The notes under the pieces: generated by a model
Databases searched by the model: none
Seen by the model: only the letters and a program-made list of their open reading frames with translations
Told to the model about the DNA's origin: nothing
Part shown: positions 55,397-61,784 of the stretch, in pieces
How positions within the stretch are numbered: the stretch's first letter is position 1
Layout: each line of letters begins with the position of its first letter
Program-made: the position numbers and the translations under genes
Assembly: GCA_947504725.1 (NCBI GenBank)
Contig: CANNHN010000002.1
Span: 310,001 to 374,000, forward strand
DNA: 64,000 nt
Direction of reading: 5' to 3'
DNA from: Bacteroidota bacterium
Lineage (GTDB): Bacteria; Bacteroidota; Bacteroidia; 2-12-FULL-35-15

Positions 55397-55664
55397 AAAA
55401 TATTGAAAAGCAATTGATTGAATAAAAATACTATATATTTAGATAACTACAATCTGATTAATCTAAAATATGCGTTTTTTACGCTGTTTTATGCCATTAT
55501 ATATGACAATATATGAATATATACGTATTCTTAAAATGTTGAAATATAATTATATAGTAATTTTACAACCTTAAATAGAAACCTACAAATGAACAATTAA
55601 ACAATTGCTTCGCTTGTAAGCAGCCATTTTCTTTGCTTCATCAAACCAACAAATCCAATTAAAA

Positions 55665-57215
55665 ATGAAAGCAAGAAAAATTTTATTAATCATCTTTATG
55701 TTGATTTTTCTAATCATTGCAATTACAGAAAGCTCAAATGCACAATGCAATTGTGAAATTGCCTTGCCTCCCGGTCCCGGTGCAGTTGTTACGCTATCCC
55801 CAGCGGTGAGTATTGCAACAATTAATTCTACAATTGCAGCCGCAACGGGGCCAACAACAATTTATCTGGCAGATGGAACGTATAACATTCCAGCGGGAAC
55901 GTATATTCTTGTTTCCAAGCCCGATATTACGATTCGTTCCTTATCTGGGAACAGAGACATGGTGATTATTAGCGGTACCGGAATGCAGTCGCAGAGTGGT
56001 GATTATCATGGAATACAAATAGCAAGAGGCAATTGTACCATTGCGGATATCACGATTAAAGACATTGATTGTCACCCGATCCAAATCAATTTCAACACCA
56101 CATTTGATATCGACAATATACTGATTCATAATGTACATATTGTGGATGGCGGACAACAACTTATTAAAGTGAATGTAAGTGGTACAGGTATGTTTAGTGA
56201 TAATGGTGTAATTCAATGTTCGTTGTTGGAATACACTACTTCCTTGCCCGCAGGATATTGGTATACCAACGGAATTGATTTGCAAGGGGGCAGTAATTGG
56301 GAGATTCGCGACAATACCATCAGAAGAATTAAAGCATCAATGGATCAATATACATCAGGCTTTTCTGCTGGTCCGGCTATTTTATGTTTTAAGCAATCAT
56401 CAAATACATTAGTTGAACGCAATATGATTTTGGATTGTGATGAAGGAATTTTTTTTGGAAATTGGGGAGATGTTGGTCCATCCCATTCGGGTGGAATTAT
56501 TAGAAACAATTTTATCCGAGGTGATAACTACACACGAGCAGGAATAGGTGTTTCCCGTTCTCCCAATGCTTTGATCTTAAACAACACCATCTATTCTCCC
56601 GGCTCAAATGCATATCAAAGTCAGTCGTTAACATCAATAGAAATTACTGGTTCGGAAGCAACGGGCTGTGTTATTCAAAACAACATGATGGATGAATACA
56701 TGAATATTACAGGAGCTGCTCCAACACCATTACAGATTACTAATATTGTCTCTTCAGGTGCTGCGCATTATGTGAATCCAGGTGCAGTGCATCCGTTGTT
56801 TCCTGATTTGCATTTGATTTCCAGCTCTTCTGCAATAAATGCAGGAACATCTCATATTAATAGGGCTGAAGATTACGACTGCCAAACACCAACAGCAACA
56901 GTTGATATAGGAGCAGACGAATTTAGCATCACCACTAGCATTAACAACAATTCAAATACAATAGCCATGAATATATTTCCAAATCCAACAACGGATGAGT
57001 TGAACATCACCTATTCTTTAAATCAATCTCAAAATGTTTTGATAGAACTATTAAATGTTTTAGGTGAGAAAATTGTTCTGTTAAATCAAAAACAATATGC
57101 AGGAGAACGTAGCTTTAACTTGCATTTGAGTGAGTTTTCTTTAAATGCCGGAGTATATTTTGTGCGCATTTCTGTGGAAGGGAATACCTATGTTCGCAAA
57201 ATTGTAAAGCAGTAA
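55665..57215 (+). CDS. Secreted beta-helix protein with T9SS type A sorting domain
   Basis: 516 residues with a signal peptide (LLIIFMLIFLIIAITESSNA). Residues 55-400 are right-handed parallel beta-helix repeats (pectate-lyase-like): IYLADGTYNIPAGTYILVSK, GIQIARGNCTIADITIKDID, NTLVERNMILDCDEGIFFGN, GIGVSRSPNALILNNTIYSP. No clear catalytic residues can be assigned. The end (about 430-516) is a type A sorting domain: MNIFPNPTTDELNITY, LLNVLGEKIV, NAGVYFVRIS. Exported by T9SS, possibly polysaccharide-active or adhesive. Transcribed divergently from the TPR-like gene; the 268-base gap between them is AT-rich with no other feature I can support. Confidence 0.9.
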   Translation: MKARKILLIIFMLIFLIIAITESSNAQCNCEIALPPGPGAVVTLSPAVSIATINSTIAAATGPTTIYLADGTYNIPAGTYILVSKPDITIRSLSGNRDMVIISGTGMQSQSGDYHGIQIARGNCTIADITIKDIDCHPIQINFNTTFDIDNILIHNVHIVDGGQQLIKVNVSGTGMFSDNGVIQCSLLEYTTSLPAGYWYTNGIDLQGGSNWEIRDNTIRRIKASMDQYTSGFSAGPAILCFKQSSNTLVERNMILDCDEGIFFGNWGDVGPSHSGGIIRNNFIRGDNYTRAGIGVSRSPNALILNNTIYSPGSNAYQSQSLTSIEITGSEATGCVIQNNMMDEYMNITGAAPTPLQITNIVSSGAAHYVNPGAVHPLFPDLHLISSSSAINAGTSHINRAEDYDCQTPTATVDIGADEFSITTSINNNSNTIAMNIFPNPTTDELNITYSLNQSQNVLIELLNVLGEKIVLLNQKQYAGERSFNLHLSEFSLNAGVYFVRISVEGNTYVRKIVKQ

Positions 57216-57219
57216 ATGC

Positions 57220-57274
57220 TTCTCGGCTCCTTCTGAAGTGACTTATAGAATGTCATTTCAGGTGGAGTCGAGAA
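57220..57274. repeat. Long palindrome of the GTCATTTCAGGTGGAGTCGA type
   Basis: Arms of 23 bases (57220-57242 and 57252-57274) match as inverted repeats at 19 positions: TTCTCGGCTCCTTCTGAAGT then GAC against GTCATTTCAGGTGGAGTCGA then GAA. It lies five bases after the preceding stop and may act as a transcript end, though no T-run follows. Confidence 0.65.
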
Positions 57275-57352
57275 ACCGAGGTTTAAATGGACTAAATGAT
57301 TGCCTCCCAAAAGGCTTTTAATAGTAAGAAAATCAAAATAATTAAAAATAAA

Positions 57353-57385
57353 TTTGGAAGATTAAAAATTTGCGTCATATATTTG
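57353..57385 (+). promoter_or_regulatory. Promoter of the sulfur assimilation operon
   Basis: TTTG (57353-57356) is followed after exactly 21 bases by TATATTTG (57378-57385). This is a full match to the Bacteroidota pattern and has the same spacing as at gltX. The start of transcription should be near 57392, about 10 bases before the ATG of leader peptide 1. Confidence 0.75.
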
Positions 57386-57402
57386 CAACGCAATAAGAAA
57401 CC

Positions 57403-57474
57403 ATGAACAACAACTTTACATATACGTTAACTACTTCAAACAGCCCAATGATGTGCTGTATGATGTGTGCGTAA
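57403..57474 (+). CDS. Leader peptide 1, 23 codons, Met/Cys-rich
   Basis: ATG at 57403, TAA at 57472-57474. The first part (MNNNFTYTLTTSNS) is ordinary, then the peptide ends P-M-M-C-C-M-M-C-A. Seven of its last nine residues are Met or Cys (four Met, three Cys). It sits about 10 bases after the predicted transcription start, directly before an antiterminator/terminator pair and the sulfite reductase operon. This is the layout of an attenuator leader peptide that measures charged tRNA-Cys and tRNA-Met. Confidence 0.8.
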   Translation: MNNNFTYTLTTSNSPMMCCMMCA

Positions 57475-57478
57475 TTAT

Positions 57479-57550
57479 GGAAAGCCTGTTGTAACAACAT
57501 ATATTTTAAATCACATTTAAAAGGCTTTCCAGAAACGGGAAGCCTTTTTT
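57479..57550 (+). promoter_or_regulatory. Attenuator 1: antiterminator and terminator hairpins
   Basis: Segment A, GGAAAGCCT (57479-57487), starts four bases after the leader stop and pairs perfectly with AGGCTTTCC (57522-57530). The same segment B, read as AAAGGCTTTCC (57520-57530), instead pairs with C, GGGAAGCCTTT (57537-57547), and is followed by T through 57550, an intrinsic terminator. A-B and B-C exclude each other. A ribosome that finishes the leader covers A and lets the terminator form. One stalled at the Met/Cys codons leaves A free. Confidence 0.85.
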
Positions 57551-57555
57551 GCATT

Positions 57556-57590
57556 CTCCCTCTCCTTTGGATAGGGTCGGGGTGAGGTAA
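57556..57590. repeat. Left spacer repeat flanking attenuator 2
   Basis: CTCCCTCTCCTTTGGATAGG then GTCGGGGTGAGGTAA. Its end GGGGTGAGGTAA is inverted as TTACCTCACCCT at 57782-57793 on the far side of attenuator 2. Confidence 0.55.
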
Positions 57591-57612
57591 ACAAACAAAA
57601 CAAAAGAACAAA

Positions 57613-57723
57613 ATGACAATTTTCAATTTTCAATTTTTAATTTTCAATCTAACAATGTGTATGTGTTGTATGATGTATCTGCGAATGCGGAAGGCAACCA
57701 TATTGCATTATTGTAAAAGATAA
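57613..57723 (+). CDS. Leader peptide 2, 36 codons, Met/Cys cluster without nearby stop
   Basis: ATG at 57613, TAA at 57721-57723. The core M-C-M-C-C-M-M-Y lies at codons 15-22. Translation could also begin at the internal ATG at 57655. The DNA around the core (ATGTGTTGTATGATGT) matches leader 1 (ATGTGCTGTATGATGT) almost exactly, so the two units are paralogous. Where leader 1 stops (TAA) this one reads CGA, and the frame continues through segment A for 13 further codons. It may be a degenerate or differently tuned leader. Confidence 0.6.
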   Translation: MTIFNFQFLIFNLTMCMCCMMYLRMRKATILHYCKR

Positions 57724-57780
57724 AAAAAGATAAAGCAAAATTTGAAAGCCCTTCCGCAGCAATGCAGAAGGGCTTTTTTT
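57686..57780 (+). promoter_or_regulatory. Attenuator 2: antiterminator and terminator hairpins
   Basis: Segment A, TGCGGAAGG (57686-57694), pairs perfectly with B, CCTTCCGCA (57750-57758). B in the longer form AAAGCCCTTC (57745-57754) pairs with C, GAAGGGCTTT (57767-57776), and an extended T-run to 57780 completes an intrinsic terminator. The architecture is the same as in attenuator 1, but the pairing sequences differ: both stems are conserved in form, not in sequence. The sulfite reductase ATG follows 92 bases later. Confidence 0.82.
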
Positions 57781-57781
57781 A

Positions 57782-57818
57782 TTACCTCACCCTGCCCTCT
57801 CCTTGAAAAAGGAGAGGG
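57782..57818. repeat. Right spacer repeat flanking attenuator 2
   Basis: TTACCTCACCCTGCCCTCTC then CTTGAAAAAGGAGAGGG, containing the hairpin CCCTCTCCTT-gaa-AAGGAGAGGG-like stem. Inverse of the repeat at 57556-57590 in its first 12 bases. Confidence 0.55.
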
Positions 57819-57872
57819 TTCTAAAAAGAGGTAGTATAAACACACATTAAACCAATAAACAAGTGAACTAAC

Positions 57873-60008
57873 ATGCAAAGCTTTCAAACAGAAATAGAAA
57901 ATCTCCCGAACAAATCGGGACAGGCTCTGGTAGAAAAGGATATAATTGAACTTGAACAAAAAATTCATGCCTTCCGAAATGGCACATTGAACGAAGAAAA
58001 ATTTCGCTCTCTTCGTTTGGCACGTGGTGTTTACGGTCAACGTCAACAAGGTGTTCAGATGATTCGAATCAAATTGCCATTTGGTAAAGTAACCGGGAAA
58101 CAATTGTTACGCATTGCGGATATATCGGATGAATATTCAAATGGTAATCTACATTTAACAACACGTCAGGATGTACAAATCCATTTTGTGAGTTTGGACA
58201 AAACCCCGGAATTGTGGGCGAAACTCGAACAAGATGATATCACCTTGCGTGAAGCCTGCGGGAATACTGTCCGCAACATCACCGCATCTGCAGTCGCAGG
58301 CATCGATCCGAAAGAACCATTTGATGTTTCTCCGTATGCTCAGGAAATGTTTAAATACTTTTTGAGAAAGCCATTCGGACAAGAGTTGGGCAGAAAATTA
58401 AAGTTCGCTTTTTCATCGAACGATGAAGATACTGCTTACACTTTTATGCACGATTTAGGGTTTATTCCAAAAGTGAAAATCATTGACGGGAAAATCACCA
58501 GAGGCTTTAAAGTGCTTGTTGGCGGAGGGTTGGGAGCGCAACCCTTTTTAGCGAAAACAGCATTTGAGTTTTTAGAAGAAGATCAAATCATTCCGTTTAC
58601 GGAAGCATTGGTGCGTGTTTTCGACAGACATGGTGAACGCGCAAGTCGTCATAAAGCAAGGATTAAGTATTTGGTGAATAAAATTGGAATTGAAGAGGTG
58701 TTGCGAGTGGTGGCGGAAGAGCGTTTGGCATTGGGTTATTCAACCTTCCTAATTAATTACGATGCAGTGCCGGTGAAACAAAACACGTCAGCCGCATCTT
58801 TCACGACATTTAAAATAAGTGATAATAAAAAATATCAAGATTGGTTACTTAGTAATGTATTTGAGCAAAAGCAGCAAGGCTTTTATGGTGTGAACATTAA
58901 AATTCAGTTAGGTAATATCAGTTCACACACCGCACGCGAGTTCGTTAGTTTAGTTAATACCTATGCAGCAGACGACATACGCGTAACGGTAAATCAAGGT
59001 TTGTTGTTGAAATTTGTTTTAAAAGAAGCCTTGCCCGCTTTGTTCAAAGCATTGGATAAATTAGGATTAGCAGAACCGGGATTTGATAGCGTGGGCGACA
59101 TTACTGCTTGTCCGGGTACCGACACCTGCAACTTGGGAATATCCAGCAGCACCGGAATCACCAAAGAGTTGGAAAGAGTGGTGAAAGAAGAGTTTCCGGA
59201 ACTATTGTTTAACAATGATATTAAAATAAAAATCAGTGGTTGTATGAATTCCTGCGGGCAACATAGTTTGGCGCAAATCGGATTCCATGGAAGTTCATTT
59301 AAAAATGGAACCGCTGTGGTCCCGGCATTGCAACTGGTTTTGGGTGGTGGAATTGTTGGAAACGGAGAAGGAAGAATTTCTGATAAAATTATCAAAGTGC
59401 CAAGTAAACGCGGTCCGGCTGTGTTGAGAACACTGCTAGTTGATTTCGAAAAGAATGCTGTTGAAGGAGAATATTTTAATAATTATTACGATAAACAAGG
59501 GAAAGATTATTTCTACCAATTATTAAAACCACATGCTGATAATAGCACCTTGACTCCTGAAGAGTATTTAGATTGGGGACATACAGAGGAATTTAAAACA
59601 GAGATTGGAGTGGGAGAATGTGCTGGAGTTATGATTGATTTAGTTGCGACTTTAATTTTTGAAGCTGAAGAAAAATTGGATTGGGCAGAAAATTCGTTTA
59701 ACGAAAATTTATTTGCAGACAGTATTTACCACAGTTATGCAACCATCATTAGTGGAGCAAAAGCGTTGTTGTTAGGAAAAAGTTTGAAGACAAATACGCA
59801 AAATGACATCATCAATGATTTTGATAAACATTTTGTAGATACGTCAGAAATCAATGTAAATGGTACATTCAGAGAGTTTGTATTACAGATAAATAAGAAA
59901 GAGCCATCAAAAGAATTTGCTGAAAAATTCTTAAAAGAAGCGAAAGAATTTATTAAACAAGCAAGTGCATTGAGAGAAATGCAATTGCAGGAGGAAACAA
60001 CAAAATGA
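57873..60008 (+). CDS. Siroheme sulfite/nitrite reductase with C-terminal HEPN-like domain
   Basis: 711 residues. Residues 1-560 are an assimilatory sulfite/nitrite reductase. It shows LTTRQDVQIHFV in the first half-repeat and EACGNTVRNITASAVAGID at the substrate site. The [4Fe-4S]/siroheme ligands are C-x5-C in TACPGTDTCNLG (near 413) and C-x3-C in SGCMNSCGQH (near 456). Context (CysH-type reductase, SUMT, TauE) favours sulfite as substrate. Residues about 580-711 are an all-helical extension (AEEKLDWAENSF, LFADSIYHSYATIISGAKAL, FDKHFVD) resembling a HEPN domain and absent from classical enzymes. Its stop overlaps a 48-codon frame by ATGA. Confidence 0.9.
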   Translation: MQSFQTEIENLPNKSGQALVEKDIIELEQKIHAFRNGTLNEEKFRSLRLARGVYGQRQQGVQMIRIKLPFGKVTGKQLLRIADISDEYSNGNLHLTTRQDVQIHFVSLDKTPELWAKLEQDDITLREACGNTVRNITASAVAGIDPKEPFDVSPYAQEMFKYFLRKPFGQELGRKLKFAFSSNDEDTAYTFMHDLGFIPKVKIIDGKITRGFKVLVGGGLGAQPFLAKTAFEFLEEDQIIPFTEALVRVFDRHGERASRHKARIKYLVNKIGIEEVLRVVAEERLALGYSTFLINYDAVPVKQNTSAASFTTFKISDNKKYQDWLLSNVFEQKQQGFYGVNIKIQLGNISSHTAREFVSLVNTYAADDIRVTVNQGLLLKFVLKEALPALFKALDKLGLAEPGFDSVGDITACPGTDTCNLGISSSTGITKELERVVKEEFPELLFNNDIKIKISGCMNSCGQHSLAQIGFHGSSFKNGTAVVPALQLVLGGGIVGNGEGRISDKIIKVPSKRGPAVLRTLLVDFEKNAVEGEYFNNYYDKQGKDYFYQLLKPHADNSTLTPEEYLDWGHTEEFKTEIGVGECAGVMIDLVATLIFEAEEKLDWAENSFNENLFADSIYHSYATIISGAKALLLGKSLKTNTQNDIINDFDKHFVDTSEINVNGTFREFVLQINKKEPSKEFAEKFLKEAKEFIKQASALREMQLQEETTK

Positions 60009-60151
60009 AAACACAATTTAAACATCACATAAAATTTGGAAGTTGTTGGTATGATAACTTTTTTAAAGTGACAACCAGACAAATTCAAAATAACAAACTC
60101 GACTCGTTGAAGTCGACTAAAAAACATAAAGAAAATGAGCACAAAAAATAA
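60005..60151 (+). CDS. Putative 48-aa small protein overlapping both neighbours
   Basis: ATG at 60005 overlaps the sulfite reductase stop as ATGA; TAA at 60149-60151 lies 17 bases inside cobA. The product is strongly basic (MKTQFKHHIKFGSCWYDNFF at the start, KSTKKHKENEHKK at the end), with no membrane segment. Coupled start and overlapping end suggest it is translated, and it fills an otherwise empty 126-base gap. I do not recognise it, and it could be a chance frame used only to carry ribosomes into cobA. Confidence 0.4.
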   Translation: MKTQFKHHIKFGSCWYDNFFKVTTRQIQNNKLDSLKSTKKHKENEHKK

Positions 60152-60911
60152 TATTATTCCGAAATTAACACTTGTAGGCGCAGGTCCTGGAGATGTTGAT
60201 TTGATTACTGTTAAAGGCGTTGAAGCGATAGGCTCCGCAGATGTAATTTTATACGATGCATTGGTAAATCCAGAGCTATTGAAATATGCTCCATTAGGAA
60301 CATTAAAAATATATGTTGGGAAACGAAACAACAACCATGCATATACACAAGAACAAATCAATTCGTTGATTGTAGATTTTGCTTTTACACACGGCCATGT
60401 TGTTAGATTAAAAGGGGGCGATTCGTTTGTCTTCGGAAGAGGATACGAAGAACTAGCACATGCAAAATTGTTTAATATTGAAACAGAAGTAGTGCCTGGA
60501 ATATCCAGTTCTATTGCTGTTCCTGAGTTACAAGGGATTCCTGTTACAAACAGAGGAACTAGTGAAAGCTTTTGGGTAATCACAGGAACAAAAAGCAACG
60601 GTCAACTTTCTGAAGACATTAAACTAGCAGCAAAATCAACCGCAACGGTTGTTATATTAATGGGTTTAAATAAGTTGAAGGAAATAGCAGATGTATTTAT
60701 TAAAGAAGGCAAAAGCGATACAGCCATTGCGCTAATTCAAAATGGATCATTGCCTACTGAAAATCTTGCTTTAGGAACAATTGAAACAATCGTAAGTATT
60801 GCTGAGGAAGAAAAGATTGGAGCCCCTGCAATTATTGTCATTGGCGATGTTGTGAAGTTGCACGAATCTTTTCCTATAAGTTTAACCGATTGGAAGTATT
60901 TGTTGAACTAG
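60135..60911 (+). CDS. cobA: Uroporphyrinogen-III C-methyltransferase (SUMT)
   Basis: 258 residues. SUMT landmarks: LVGAGPGDVDLITVKGVEAI at the N terminus, YDALVNPELL, the VRLKGGDSFVFGRGYEEL loop, VVPGISSSIAVPELQGIPVT with NRG, and VVILMGLNKL. It methylates uroporphyrinogen III twice with SAM to give precorrin-2, the siroheme precursor required by the sulfite reductase upstream. Oxidation and iron insertion are expected from the siroheme-synthase domain of the protein at 61785-63287. Confidence 0.95.
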   Translation: MSTKNNIIPKLTLVGAGPGDVDLITVKGVEAIGSADVILYDALVNPELLKYAPLGTLKIYVGKRNNNHAYTQEQINSLIVDFAFTHGHVVRLKGGDSFVFGRGYEELAHAKLFNIETEVVPGISSSIAVPELQGIPVTNRGTSESFWVITGTKSNGQLSEDIKLAAKSTATVVILMGLNKLKEIADVFIKEGKSDTAIALIQNGSLPTENLALGTIETIVSIAEEEKIGAPAIIVIGDVVKLHESFPISLTDWKYLLN

Positions 60912-61652
60912 ATGAAAAAGCAAGTTGTTTTACTTCTTTTATTGATAGTTACTACTGTTTCTCTTGCTCAAAAGAATGTGAGTCACAACAACCTTGTTTG
61001 GTTTGGTGATTTTACAAAAGCAAGGTTGAACGATAAATGGAGTATTTATCTTGATTTTGGTTTCAGGCGAACTGAGTGGCTGAATAAGTGGAGTCAAGTG
61101 CTTGTTCGCCCTGGAATTACCTGTCATTTTAATAAAAGTGTTTCGGCAACAGTTGGAGTGGCTTATTTCAGTCACTATACAGCAACTTACATTCGTCCCG
61201 AAGGCAGAGGTTGGCAGCAGTTTTTATTTAATGAAACCTATGGCAGAATTAGTGTGAATCATCGTTTAAGGGCAGAACAGCGTTTTTTTCAAAAGGTGAT
61301 TTCAAGTCAATTGGTTGACGGCTATAATTACAATAACCGTTTCAGATATCAATTGAATATTCAGGCTCCTTTTAATAAGAAACAAATGGACGACAAAACG
61401 CTTTATTTTTCGATTTCAGACGAAGTGTTTATAAATAGTGGCAAAGAGATACGAAACAATTACTTCGACCAGAACAGATTTGCAGTTGGGTTGGGCTATA
61501 AACTAAATGAGAGGCTAAATATTCTGGTTTCTTACACAAAAATATTTGTCCAAAGGGCAAAAGTGGATGCTTTTGAGGACAATAATGTGCTGGTTATCAA
61601 CCTTTATCATAATCTGGATTTCGGGAAAGAAACGCCAAAGAACACGAATTAA
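60912..61652 (+). CDS. DUF2490 outer membrane beta-barrel protein
   Basis: 246 residues with a signal peptide (VVLLLLLIVTTVSLAQ). DUF2490 signatures: LVWFGDFTKARLNDKWSIYL, DFGFRRTEW, VLVRPGITCHFN, YNNRFRYQLN, and alternating strands to a C-terminal LYHNLDFGKE. An outer membrane barrel is expected. The ATG directly follows the cobA stop, so it is firmly in the sulfur operon. Family function is unknown; a link to sulfur-compound uptake or release is inferred only from the operon. Confidence 0.85.
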   Translation: MKKQVVLLLLLIVTTVSLAQKNVSHNNLVWFGDFTKARLNDKWSIYLDFGFRRTEWLNKWSQVLVRPGITCHFNKSVSATVGVAYFSHYTATYIRPEGRGWQQFLFNETYGRISVNHRLRAEQRFFQKVISSQLVDGYNYNNRFRYQLNIQAPFNKKQMDDKTLYFSISDEVFINSGKEIRNNYFDQNRFAVGLGYKLNERLNILVSYTKIFVQRAKVDAFEDNNVLVINLYHNLDFGKETPKNTN

Positions 61653-61689
61653 TAAATATGTAAGCAATATAAGAACAACAGTAAACCTA

Positions 61690-61719
61690 TTTAAACATTG
61701 TTTAAACAAGATTTAAACA
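61690..61719. promoter_or_regulatory. Three phased TTTAAACA direct repeats
   Basis: TTTAAACA occurs at 61690, 61701 and 61712, exactly 11 bases apart, so on one face of the helix. The middle copy forms the palindrome TTGTTTAAACAA (61698-61709). They lie 65-95 bases before the ATG of the fusion gene and could be an operator or part of an internal promoter. Confidence 0.45.
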
Positions 61720-61784
61720 ATAAATCAAACAGAAATCAACATGATTTCAACAGGAAACTAACAAAAAGACTATTTTCGCATACC

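Noticed and set aside
55397-55664. Gene or RNA in the AT-rich gap between the TPR-like gene and the beta-helix gene
   Set aside because: No frame of useful length, no clear hairpin and only weak promoter-like matches; I see nothing supportable.
57403-57550. SAM or other riboswitch instead of leader-peptide attenuator
   Set aside because: No conserved aptamer core is visible. The Met/Cys codon run in frame with a start and stop, right before A-B-C stems, explains the structure better.
57375-57626. - strand frame of 83 codons over attenuator 1
   Set aside because: It runs against the promoter, leader peptide and terminator; its sequence is explained by those structures and spacer repeats.
59735-60598. 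Long - strand frame (287 codons) across the end of sulfite reductase and cobA
   Set aside because: It is antisense to two genes with clear family motifs (HEPN-like tail and SUMT) and its translation has no recognisable domain. It is a shadow frame.
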